From: an uncultured Rhodospirillales bacterium
GTDB taxonomy: Bacteria; Pseudomonadota; Alphaproteobacteria; Rhodospirillales; JABHCV01
Length of the DNA stretch: 44,494 bases
Direction of reading: 5' to 3'
NCBI GenBank assembly: GCA_938092065.1
Contig: CALKND010000023.1
Location: forward strand, 1 to 44,494
Each line of letters begins with the position of its first letter. Positions within the stretch are counted from its first letter, which is position 1. The notes below the pieces were generated by a model. That model worked only from the letters and a program-made list of their open reading frames with translations, was not told the origin of the DNA and did no database searches. The translations under genes and the position numbers were made by a program. Shown piece after piece: positions 26,193 to 33,908 of the stretch.

Positions 26193-27497
26193 TTGAACGC
26201 TAATGATCTAGAAAATACAGTTAATAAAAATATTAATTCCGAAGTTGATGGAAAAATAAAAGGTAGCGACACTCGCATTGTTGTTGTAGGGGCAAGTCAC
26301 GCAGGAATTAGTTTTGTTGAACAAATGCGTAAGCATGGGTTTGCTGGTAGCTTAACATTAATCGATCGTCAAAAAGGTGGCCCTATGGAACGGCCACCAT
26401 TATCTAAAGCATTTTTACTTGATGCTACAGATCAAGTTAACCCAATGTTTTTGCTGAAGAGAGGGAAGTGGTACAAAGAACAAGATATAAAACTTAAACA
26501 TGGAATGAACGTTACAGACATTGATGCGTCTGCACAGAACGTAACTTTGTCAAATGGAGAACAGCTTGAATTTGATAAGCTCGTATTGGCAACAGGTGCA
26601 GTACCACGATCACTTCCTACAACAGTTGGCATGTCTAATGTATATGTTTTGCGGCAACCTGACGACGCAACAGCAATCCGTGCCACTGCGCGCGTTGTGA
26701 ATAGTGCCGTTATTATTGGGGGAGGGTATATTGGTCTTGAGGTAGCCGCATCCTTGCGAAAAATGGGACTCCAGGTATCCGTTATAGAAATGGCTGATAG
26801 GCTACTAGCACGTGTTGCAAGCCCACCTGTCGCAAAGTTACTGAATGATTTGCATGCTGAACACGGAGTTTCAGTTTATACGGGAGTAGGTGTCGATAAA
26901 ATTATAGACAGTGACGGAAAATTTACTGGAGTAACTCTAGAAGATGGAACTGCTTTAAGTGGTGAAATGTTGATTGTTGGGATTGGTGTAATACCAGATA
27001 GCGAATTGGCTCAACAAGCCGGCGTGGAAACTGAACGTCCTGATGGCGGGGCAATTCTGGTAAACTCTTCAATGCAAACAAGTAATCCTAATATAATTGC
27101 CATGGGAGATGTTGCTTTACAGCGTGGCCACTCTTTACGAATTGAATCTGTTCATAATGCACAGGATACAGCTACTCGAGCGGCGGCAGCTTTAATGAGC
27201 AAAACCCCACCAATAGAACAGGCTCCCTGGTTTTGGTCAGATCAATATGATGCCAATTTACAATCTGTGGGAATTGTTCCAACGGGTGATAACGACATTT
27301 ATCAAATCACACGTCCGGGAGAACATAAATCAAGCATTTCTTTTTGGAGCTATCGTGACCAAGAGCTAATTGCCGTGGAAGCAGTAAGGGATTCCAAAAA
27401 CTTCATGCTTGGTAAAAAATGTTTAGAAAACAATTTTTCACCTAATCCAAAGAACATCTGTGATCCTGACTATGATCCTAATTTAGATATGACTTAA
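26193..27497 (+). CDS. FAD-dependent ferredoxin/rubredoxin-reductase-like oxidoreductase
   Basis: The protein is a pyridine-nucleotide-disulphide-type flavoprotein like putidaredoxin or rhodocoxin reductases, which pass electrons from NAD(P)H to a small Fe-S protein. FAD-binding VVVGASHAGISFVEQMRKHG (about residues 29-48), ERPPLSKAFL, LATGAVPRSLP, the second nucleotide motif VIIGGGYIGLEVAASLR (about 170-186) and AMGDVALQ are in normal order, and the C-terminal reductase domain is complete. The TTG start has GAAGGA 8 bases upstream; no ATG fits better. About 25 polar residues precede the FAD fold, which is longer than usual. No ferredoxin or oxygenase gene is next to it, so its partner is unknown. 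Confidence 0.9.
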   Translation: MNANDLENTVNKNINSEVDGKIKGSDTRIVVVGASHAGISFVEQMRKHGFAGSLTLIDRQKGGPMERPPLSKAFLLDATDQVNPMFLLKRGKWYKEQDIKLKHGMNVTDIDASAQNVTLSNGEQLEFDKLVLATGAVPRSLPTTVGMSNVYVLRQPDDATAIRATARVVNSAVIIGGGYIGLEVAASLRKMGLQVSVIEMADRLLARVASPPVAKLLNDLHAEHGVSVYTGVGVDKIIDSDGKFTGVTLEDGTALSGEMLIVGIGVIPDSELAQQAGVETERPDGGAILVNSSMQTSNPNIIAMGDVALQRGHSLRIESVHNAQDTATRAAAALMSKTPPIEQAPWFWSDQYDANLQSVGIVPTGDNDIYQITRPGEHKSSISFWSYRDQELIAVEAVRDSKNFMLGKKCLENNFSPNPKNICDPDYDPNLDMT

Positions 27498-27645
27498 TTA
27501 TTCGCCTAACCTGATCAGTAGGGCTTGTTTATAAGCAGAATGCACATCTCCTAAGTTTGTAATGCGTTCAAAGGGACTTGTATGTTCTGTTTTCGCATTT
27601 GATCTTGGTCAACTAAACTGATTAGGGATTTGATAGATTTCTTTC

Positions 27646-28335
27646 TCAGTCTATTAATACTATTTCATTGCTTTTCATAACCTTTGGGTGAGATAGATTT
27701 TTGCCAACCTCTACCCATGGTTTAGGGGACGTATCTGTTTGTTGGTTAAGACACAACAATAGTCGTCTGGTGCCAGTGCCGGCAATTGAGGGGGACCTGT
27801 GGACTATTCCTCTATTTGGATGGGTGCGGCTCCCCTTGAATACTGCCACATCACCAACTCCAAGGTGTTCAAGCGGACCTTTGTAATTAAGCTGTTCCAG
27901 TATAGCTTGCTCCGCCTGTGCGTGTTGAACCCATTCTGTTGCAGGGCCCCTATATGTCGTCACGAGGCGTGTTTTAACAACGTCCCGGTGAAACTTCCAA
28001 CAGGCATTGTGTGTAATGCGTTGCAACCGCACGTCTACAGCGTTGCTTTGGGTGACCTGAGCAAACAAATTGACGAGACCCTCAATGTCATTGACCAGTT
28101 GGCCCCGCAAATTGTCAACTTTTAAACCACATAAGTCTAACAGTGGTTCAAGAGCTGGCCGAAGTTCAATAGGATTAATGAGAATACGGACAACGGGAAG
28201 GTTTTCAGCATCCGTATGATTAATCCATTCTTGAAAGCTAGAGGGAAACGAGCGCTTCCATATTACAAGTTCTGTATCCGTCTTGTTTATGGAACTAAGA
28301 CCAGCTCTTGTTTTACAGGTCCTAATTCCGTTCAT
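27646..28335 (-). CDS. DUF1826-domain protein, last gene of the zinc operon
   Basis: The 229-residue protein matches my recollection of DUF1826, a family seen next to Zur-regulated genes and zinc transporters; its biochemical role is unknown. Characteristic parts are WVQHAQAEQAILEQL, the GPLEHLGVGDVAVFKG segment and HPNRGIVHRSPSIAGTGTRR near the C-terminus, whose His residues could bind metal. AGGGGAAG lies 8 bases before the ATG. It follows the zinc binding-protein gene by 50 bases in the same direction, so it is probably the end of the Zur-controlled transcript. The family fold recalls cupin or 2-oxoglutarate oxygenase proteins, but I cannot confirm that from sequence. Confidence 0.8.
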   Translation of the reverse strand: MNGIRTCKTRAGLSSINKTDTELVIWKRSFPSSFQEWINHTDAENLPVVRILINPIELRPALEPLLDLCGLKVDNLRGQLVNDIEGLVNLFAQVTQSNAVDVRLQRITHNACWKFHRDVVKTRLVTTYRGPATEWVQHAQAEQAILEQLNYKGPLEHLGVGDVAVFKGSRTHPNRGIVHRSPSIAGTGTRRLLLCLNQQTDTSPKPWVEVGKNLSHPKVMKSNEIVLID

Positions 28336-28387
28336 CAGTGAAACTTCCCCTAAGTATTTTAATTATTCTTAAATTCATGAAATTTTC

Positions 28388-29353
28388 TTATGATCCTAAC
28401 GCTTGAATTAGAGTCTTTGCATTGTGGTGCATCAATTTAAGGTAAGTGGGTGCCGGACCGTTTGATTCGGAGAGTGCACCGGGGTAAAGCGTGCCTCCAA
28501 TGGTGGCCCCAGTTTCTTTTGCTATCTGTTTGAGAAGGCGAGGGTCTGTAATATTTTCAACAAAGACAGCCTTAATATTTTTGGAGCGCATCTGCTCTAT
28601 AAGAGCGGCAACATCCTTCGCTGAGGCCTCGGATTCTGTACTTAGTCCCTGAGGAGCGAGAAAAGTCAGGCCATAGTCTCGTCCAAAATACTGGAATGCA
28701 TCATGGGACGTAACCACCGTGCGAGTGTTTTGAGGCAGGCTTGCAACCATTTCAAGGATTTGTTTATGCAGCCTATTAATTTCGGCCATGTAAACTGCTC
28801 GGTTTTGATAAAACGTTGAAGCTTTTTCTGGAGCAACTTGTGAAAGTGCAGCAGTAATATTGTTCACGTAAATTACAGCATTCGCGACACTTTGCCAGCC
28901 ATGTGGGTCAAATGCGCCATGGTCGTGATCAGCATGACTATCTTTATGTTTGTCCTCGGCATGCTTATCATGATCATCACCTTCCTCATGGGCAATGGCC
29001 TTAATTCCCAATGTCGCAACTACACGTTTTCCATCGAAGTCTGATGCTTCAACCAGCCGGTCAAGCCACCCTTCAAATCCAAGGCCATTAACAATCAGGA
29101 CCTTTGCCTCGCTCATTGCCTTTGCAGCAGTTGGAGTAGGTTGGTAGACATGGGTATCGCCATTAGGCCCAACGAGAGTCGTCAAAAGAACATGGTCGCC
29201 ACCAATCCGCTTTACCATATCTCCAAGTATTGAAAAGGTTGCTACTGCTTTAATCTTTTCATTTGATTTTGCAGTTGCCGAAGAAGTCAGTAAGATAAAT
29301 GAACTCGCAACGAGGATGCTTATATTTTTAATAGTGTATTTTAAGTTTTTCAT
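28388..29353 (-). CDS. aztC: zinc ABC transporter substrate-binding protein with His-rich loop
   Basis: This periplasmic protein captures zinc (family A-1 metal binding protein) for the adjacent permease. A signal peptide ends near SSATAKS. Metal ligands lie in GDTHVYQPTP (first His), FDPHGWQSVANA (second His), VVTSHDAFQYFGRDYG (third His) and the late acidic site in FVENITDPRLLKQIA. Between the first two is a loop rich in His and Asp (about residues 121-146, e.g. HKDSHADHDHG) typical of zinc rather than manganese proteins. The name AztC versus ZnuA is uncertain. It overlaps no gene but sits 8 bases after the permease gene. Confidence 0.87.
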   Translation of the reverse strand: MKNLKYTIKNISILVASSFILLTSSATAKSNEKIKAVATFSILGDMVKRIGGDHVLLTTLVGPNGDTHVYQPTPTAAKAMSEAKVLIVNGLGFEGWLDRLVEASDFDGKRVVATLGIKAIAHEEGDDHDKHAEDKHKDSHADHDHGAFDPHGWQSVANAVIYVNNITAALSQVAPEKASTFYQNRAVYMAEINRLHKQILEMVASLPQNTRTVVTSHDAFQYFGRDYGLTFLAPQGLSTESEASAKDVAALIEQMRSKNIKAVFVENITDPRLLKQIAKETGATIGGTLYPGALSESNGPAPTYLKLMHHNAKTLIQALGS

Positions 29354-29361
29354 GATTTTCC

Positions 29362-30231
29362 CTAACTTGTTGTTTGTGACCGTCTTACCAATTGGGTGAT
29401 AATCCCGTCTGCCGATCCAAAAGCTAGAGAGATCAAGTAAGCTACACCAACCACTAAAATAATCGCTGGACCGGAGGGCAGGCTGAAATTGAATGACAGC
29501 AAAAGTCCAATTAGGCTCGAGAGTATGGCTATGACGAATGCTACTGTCATGAGCCCACCTACACTAACTGTCCAGAAACGTGCACTAGCAGCTGGCAAAA
29601 TCATAATGCCGACAGACATAAGTGTGCCCAGTGCATGAAATCCCCCGACCAAATTTAGCACTACCAATGCAAGAAAGGTAAAATGTGTAACTGCGCTTAG
29701 ACTGCTAACAGAACGCAAAAATTGTGGGTCGACGCATTCTAGGACAAGGGGACGAAAAAAAATTGCCAACGTTAATGTCGACAGAGTTGTAATAGAGCTC
29801 AATAAGATGAGCGCGGCGTTGTCAAGTGCGAGCACGGTTCCAAACAGAACGTGCATCAAGTCAATGTTACTACCACGAGTTGAGACAATCAGAACACCAA
29901 GTGCAAGTGAGATCATATAAAAAGCAGCAAGGCTAGCATCCTCACGAAGAGCGGTGAGGCGGCTTACAAAGCCAGAGAGCAGGGCAACCGTCAAGCCGGC
30001 GATTAAACCTCCAATAGTCATAGCACCTAGTGATAATCCTGAAACAAGATAACCCATGGCGGCACCCGGCAAGATAGCATGTGCCATTGCATCACCGGTC
30101 AGGCTCATGCGTCTCAACATAAGAAAAACACCTACAGGTGTTGCACCAAATGAAATTGCAATGCAGCCGTAGAGCGCCCGACGCATGAAACCATAATCAT
30201 AAAAGGGCTGAAAGAAGATGTCGAAAATCAT
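29362..30231 (-). CDS. aztB: zinc ABC transporter permease (ZnuB/AztB family)
   Basis: An ABC-3 type inner-membrane permease of 289 residues with eight or so helices. The N-terminal FDIFFQPFYDYGFMRRALYG and the segment GVFLMLRRMSLTGDAMAHAI (about residues 35-54) are diagnostic for zinc/manganese permeases, as are GFHALGTLMSVGIMILPAA and the C-terminal LPSGPAIILVVGVAYLISL. The ATG overlaps the ATPase stop (ATGA). It should pair with the ATPase and His-rich binding protein to import zinc when supply is low. Confidence 0.92.
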   Translation of the reverse strand: MIFDIFFQPFYDYGFMRRALYGCIAISFGATPVGVFLMLRRMSLTGDAMAHAILPGAAMGYLVSGLSLGAMTIGGLIAGLTVALLSGFVSRLTALREDASLAAFYMISLALGVLIVSTRGSNIDLMHVLFGTVLALDNAALILLSSITTLSTLTLAIFFRPLVLECVDPQFLRSVSSLSAVTHFTFLALVVLNLVGGFHALGTLMSVGIMILPAASARFWTVSVGGLMTVAFVIAILSSLIGLLLSFNFSLPSGPAIILVVGVAYLISLAFGSADGIITQLVRRSQTTS

Positions 30232-30971
30232 GCTGCATCACGTCCACACACGTGAGGTGGACCATCGCAAGCCTCACACATTTGACGGGCACGAAAATGG
30301 TTCTCTGCTGTCAGAACTTTACTAGTTGGGCCATGGGCTACGAGCTCACGGGCAAGCATAAGTGTATCTGGAAAATGCGCACGAACTGTCTCGTCATCAT
30401 GTAATACGGCAAGCACAGTGCGCCCCTCTTGGTGCCAGCTTTTAATTACGCAGATCAAATCTGCCGTAGTACGTGAATCAACTGATTTAAAGGGTTCATC
30501 TAATAGTACAATTGCCGCATCCTGAAGGAGAAGTCGGGCAAATAATGCACGCTGCATTTGACCACCGGATAATGAGCCTATAATGCGTGTTTCAAAGCCA
30601 GTTAGTCCTACAGCTGAAATCGCATCGTCAACACGAGAACGCCGTTCTGAGTTAATACGTCCGAAAGGCCCTATCTCTTGCCACAAACCCATAGCGACAA
30701 GGTCTACTACTGATAGAGGAAAGGATTGTTCAATAACTGATTGCTGGGGAAGATAGGCCATGCTCTTGCAAGCATGTGAGCCGAGTACTATTTGACCTTC
30801 CAGGGGAGCAAGCGATCCGACGACGCCTTTAAGGAGAGTGGACTTACCTGCACCATTGGGACCAACGATAGCGGTCAAGCTACCTTCTTTAATATCAGAT
30901 TGTAATTGACTTACAGCTGGATGTTGATCGTAGCCTAAGGTCAAATTCTGAAAATTAATAGCTGTTGTCAT
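30228..30971 (-). CDS. aztA: zinc ABC transporter ATP-binding protein
   Basis: This ATPase drives zinc import. Walker A is GPNGAGKSTLLKG, signature LSGGQMQRALFARLLL, Walker B IVLLDEPFKSVDS and the switch His lies in LAVLHDDETVR. The C-terminus carries a cysteine-rich tail, MCEACDGPPHVCGRD, which may sense or hand over metal and recalls AztA more than ZnuC. I start at the ATG at 30971, preceded by AGGAA; the longer frame from 31040 overlaps a separate small gene. That small gene ends inside this start (TTATGA), so the two are coupled. Confidence 0.9.
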   Translation of the reverse strand: MTTAINFQNLTLGYDQHPAVSQLQSDIKEGSLTAIVGPNGAGKSTLLKGVVGSLAPLEGQIVLGSHACKSMAYLPQQSVIEQSFPLSVVDLVAMGLWQEIGPFGRINSERRSRVDDAISAVGLTGFETRIIGSLSGGQMQRALFARLLLQDAAIVLLDEPFKSVDSRTTADLICVIKSWHQEGRTVLAVLHDDETVRAHFPDTLMLARELVAHGPTSKVLTAENHFRARQMCEACDGPPHVCGRDAA

Positions 30972-31111
30972 AATATTCCTGGAGACGAAGTGGCCCAAAA
31001 GTATCCTGCCCAAAGGGCCATTAAGGCTACAATTGAACACGTTAATCGAATGCTAAGCCCAACTAAGAGGAGACGAGGTGGTGCAGATGTACTCTTCAAA
31101 AAAAACTCCAT
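30968..31111 (-). CDS. 47-residue membrane protein coupled to the zinc ATPase gene
   Basis: A short frame on the minus strand starts at an ATG and ends with a TGA that overlaps the ATG of the zinc ATPase gene. The product has a basic, proline-containing N-terminus and one long membrane helix (VGLSIRLTCSIVALMALWAG) followed by a short tail. The overlap and direction suggest it is translated from the same transcript, and that its translation helps start aztA. I know no family; a small regulator or stabiliser of the transporter is a guess. Confidence 0.5.
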   Translation of the reverse strand: MEFFLKSTSAPPRLLLVGLSIRLTCSIVALMALWAGYFWATSSPGIL

Positions 31112-31135
31112 CTTTTGGTGCTAAAACTGTGAAAG

Positions 31136-31270
31136 CTAGATGTTGCGAAGGTGTTTTAATATTATACCTTCGTAACCAAAAGAATTAAAATTCAGCAGCC
31201 ATTTTAAGAGTAGCGGTGTGGCCATCATTAAAGTAAGTACACTAAAAAATAGAGAGTGCTTATTTTTCAT
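31136..31270 (-). CDS. 44-residue hydrophobic ORF below the Zur operator
   Basis: This frame begins about 45 bases downstream of the Zur operator, in the direction of the zinc operon. The product starts MKNKHSLFFSVLTLMMATPL, which resembles a signal anchor, and ends with a basic tail. The ribosome site is weak. It could be a leader peptide or a small membrane protein; alternatively it is chance. A 7-base inverted repeat with a 13-base loop lies within it (31146-31152/31166-31172). Confidence 0.3.
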   Translation of the reverse strand: MKNKHSLFFSVLTLMMATPLLLKWLLNFNSFGYEGIILKHLRNI

Positions 31271-31312
31271 AATTAAAGGCCCTTGAATTTATACTAAAGT
31301 ATAATTTCTAAT

Positions 31313-31327
31313 TGTTATATTATAACA
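31313..31327. promoter_or_regulatory. Zur operator upstream of the zinc operon
   Basis: TGTTATATTATAACA is a perfect palindrome about a central T and equals the core of the published Zur box (TGTTATANTATAACA). It lies between the zinc operon (minus strand) and the sugar dehydrogenase gene (plus strand), 340 bases before aztA and 43 before the 44-codon ORF. A second palindrome, TTATACTAAAGTATAA at 31289-31304, lies next to it and may be the -10 region or a further site. Zinc-bound Zur should repress the operon here. Confidence 0.75.
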
Positions 31328-31561
31328 TTATTTTTTTGCAAGTTTTTTTTGCAGGCACACAGTGTGATTGAAAGGAAAGTTTTCAGGTGAACATTTGCCC
31401 CATCGATTACAATCTTTAAGCTCACTGGATTTCTAACATTCTTAAATTTTTTGCTATATTAACTCAATTTTAGCCTTTACATAATTGGTCGAGGCGGGTC
31501 CGGTTGAAATAGTTAAAGGTGGGTTTGTTTAGTAGTAATTAACCCTTTAAAGATACAAAAA

Positions 31562-32704
31562 ATGCGCATGTGGAAATATTTCATAAATTGTGTAGTTTTG
31601 GCTTGGGTGACCAATACTCCAGCAACTGCAGAAATGCGTGGTCCCTTCAAAAGCTCAGCTGGACCTTTGATGGTGGAGCGTTTAGCTGGGCCGTTCGATC
31701 ACCCTTGGGCTATAGCGTTTTTGCCAAAAAACGGCAGCTATTTAGTGACTGAGCGCACAGGCGATCTACGTTTGGTGCAAGGTGAAAAAATTTCTGTTCC
31801 AGTGGGAGGGGTTCCAGGTGTTTGGGCATCAGGCCAAGGCGGACTTATGGACGTAGCACTTGATCCTAATTATTCTCAAAACCGACGTATTTTCTTGAGC
31901 TATTCTGAACAGACAGGGCTTTCGGATGCAAGAACTGCCCTTGCAACAGGTATCTTGCAGCTTAATGGCGCAAAACCGCAACTTAAAAAGGTAAAAGTGA
32001 TATTTCGACAAAAGCCACCCAGTAGTGGGGGACGACATTTTGGTTCCCGTATAGTGTTCAGTAAAAGTGGCAAGTTATTTTTGACATTGGGTGACCGCGG
32101 AAACCGTCATCTTGTGCAGAATCTATCAAACCATTTTGGGAAGGTCATTCGCATTAATCGAGATGGTTCAATCCCAAAAGATAACCCTTTCGTAGGGCGA
32201 AGTGATGCCTTACCCGAGATCTGGTCATTTGGTCATCGAAATCCGCAAGGAGCGGCGATGCGTCTCTCAGACAATGTTTATTTTACAATATCGCATGGCG
32301 CAGCGGGTGGCGATGAGGTTAACCGTTCACAACCAGGAAAGAATTTTGGCTGGCCAGAAGTCTCTTTTGGCACACATTATTCCGGCCAACCATTTCCTGC
32401 TTCGCAGCGACCTGATGTGGTCTCTCCATTGTATTACTGGGATCCCTCGATCGCACCCTCTGGTGCAGCGTTTTATGACGGTGATCTATTTCCAGCCTGG
32501 AAGGGGAATCTGTTTGTTGGTGCGTTACGCGATCGAATGATTGCTCGCGTGAAAATAAGTAATGGCAGGGCTTCTGAAGCAGAGCGGTTACTGGAAGATA
32601 AATTTGGTCGCATTCGGGATGTAAGGTTTGGGCCTGATGGCGCAATCTGGTTTGCGACAGATGATAACGAAGGCGCGATCTATCGAATTATTCCCGCCCG
32701 CTGA
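31562..32704 (+). CDS. secreted PQQ-dependent sugar dehydrogenase (Asd/YliI type)
   Basis: The N-terminal signal peptide ends near ATAEM, so the enzyme is periplasmic. The rest is a six-bladed propeller of the glucose/sorbosone dehydrogenase family that oxidises aldose sugars with pyrroloquinoline quinone. Landmarks are LAGPFDHPWAIAFLPKNG, VTERTGDLRLV, GGRHFGSRIVFSKSGKLFLT, WSFGHRNPQGAAM (with the catalytic-type His), SHGAAGGDEVN, GKNFGWPEVSFGTHYSG and WDPSIAPSGAAFYDG. The 380 residues are full length. It is divergent from the zinc operon across the Zur box region, so zinc control of this gene is possible but not shown. No pqq genes are in the window. Confidence 0.92.
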   Translation: MRMWKYFINCVVLAWVTNTPATAEMRGPFKSSAGPLMVERLAGPFDHPWAIAFLPKNGSYLVTERTGDLRLVQGEKISVPVGGVPGVWASGQGGLMDVALDPNYSQNRRIFLSYSEQTGLSDARTALATGILQLNGAKPQLKKVKVIFRQKPPSSGGRHFGSRIVFSKSGKLFLTLGDRGNRHLVQNLSNHFGKVIRINRDGSIPKDNPFVGRSDALPEIWSFGHRNPQGAAMRLSDNVYFTISHGAAGGDEVNRSQPGKNFGWPEVSFGTHYSGQPFPASQRPDVVSPLYYWDPSIAPSGAAFYDGDLFPAWKGNLFVGALRDRMIARVKISNGRASEAERLLEDKFGRIRDVRFGPDGAIWFATDDNEGAIYRIIPAR

Positions 32705-33093
32705 TGTTGCTTTTTTTAAAACGTTCAAGTACGGCATAAATTAATATGCCGATGAGTACCTTCAATTGATAAATCTTGAATCCTAGAAGATTCCGCCAAG
32801 CCAACTTGGCGGGCGTATGCACTGTTTTCTGCCTTTGGATAATTTCCTGAGTCTAGCTTTTTTGGATACCCGCAACACATGTGAATTATTCATATTACGC
32901 CCTCGGGCATACCGGGCCAGCAACGATCCAAGTTATAAAACCAAAACTCTATTTTTTCTAAATTGCACTAATACAGAGGATCAGGTGCAAGGACTCGCCA
33001 ACCTAAAAAAAGTTTGTTTTTATTAAATTTTACACGCGGCTAAAAACGCTATGTTTTTTTTAAATAAAGAAAAATCTCTCAACTACATAATTT
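32705..33093. other. intergenic region with two perfect hairpins
   Basis: Downstream of the sugar dehydrogenase, inverted repeats occur at 32732-32738/32745-32751 (7-base stem) and at 32793-32800/32805-32812 (8-base G+C-rich stem CCGCCAAG, 4-base loop). Neither is followed by a T-run on the plus strand, so they are not clear terminators; transcript-end protection is possible. Plus-strand frames at 32817-33026 have no supporting features. Confidence 0.45.
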
Positions 33094-33351
33094 TCACTCA
33101 CTCTGCGTTGGTTTTTTTTCTCTCTGACTCCAGTGGTTTTTTTTCACCATCCTTACGAACTGACCGTCCCAAACTGCCAAAGAAACGGAGAGAACTCCGA
33201 CGCCATTTAGTGCCCAAACGCCTTTGGTCGTCTCGAACAAAAAATTAATCATTGTTGATCCGAGTAGCATGTCAATTGACTTCATAATAATACAAAACAG
33301 AAAAATCCCAAGAAGGTGGCTGAAGGCAACGCTATAAATTCTATTAAACAT
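33094..33351 (-). CDS. small two-helix membrane protein of unknown function
   Basis: The frame encodes about 85 residues with two hydrophobic stretches (SHLLGIFLFCIIMKSIDMLL and VWALNGVGVLSVSLAVWDG) and a basic, hydrophilic C-terminus. An AAGG lies 8 bases before the ATG at 33351; an in-frame ATG at 33372 could be used too. I recognise no family. It stands alone in a 1.2-kb gap. Hydrophobic plan and ribosome site make it plausible, but chance is not excluded. Confidence 0.35.
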   Translation of the reverse strand: MFNRIYSVAFSHLLGIFLFCIIMKSIDMLLGSTMINFLFETTKGVWALNGVGVLSVSLAVWDGQFVRMVKKNHWSQREKKPTQSE

Positions 33352-33908
33352 AATCTCCACCTTAAAACTCAATCTCTAAGACTAATCTATGATGATTGAC
33401 CTTCATGACTCAGTAAAAGGCCTAAAACCGTTAACGACTTCCAAATGTACTTGAAGTGAATTTTAATTATCAGGGAAATTCATCCAACCTGTGATTATAT
33501 ACCTACCATCTGCCCACATAACATTGACTTTATGTGCATGCATATAATCAACTGGTTAGATTAATGCCAAGCCATTTTTTTGGTTGCACCACAAGATCAT
33601 AATGATTGAAAAACGTTGAGCCACCAGCTGTTTTATTTACATTATTTAGTTATTTCATACATGCTAGTACACAATGAAGCATATCTTAGCTACTACATTC
33701 AGTATGTTACAAATCGTATTTTAAACCTTTTTCACCGATATTTGTTAGGGACCATCGTAATTTGATAGCATCAGAAATTTGTAAAAAATTTAACAAATTG
33801 GTGGACATAGAATGTGCCCCTAATTTTCTGACAAAATTTAACTTCCAATTCAAATGACAAATGTCTGTTTAGGACAGAGCAAACATTGGGAAAAAGGAAA
33901 GGGGTAGA
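33352..33908. other. long A+T-rich intergenic region
   Basis: I see no convincing gene here. The sequence is A+T-rich with scattered short repeats, and probably carries the promoter of the double ABC exporter; a GGAAAGG ribosome site at 33896-33902 serves its ATG. Confidence 0.5.

Noticed and set aside
32817-33248. Two plus-strand ORFs in the gap after the sugar dehydrogenase
   Set aside because: Composition is irregular, there is no ribosome site, and the second runs opposite a more plausible minus-strand membrane-protein frame.
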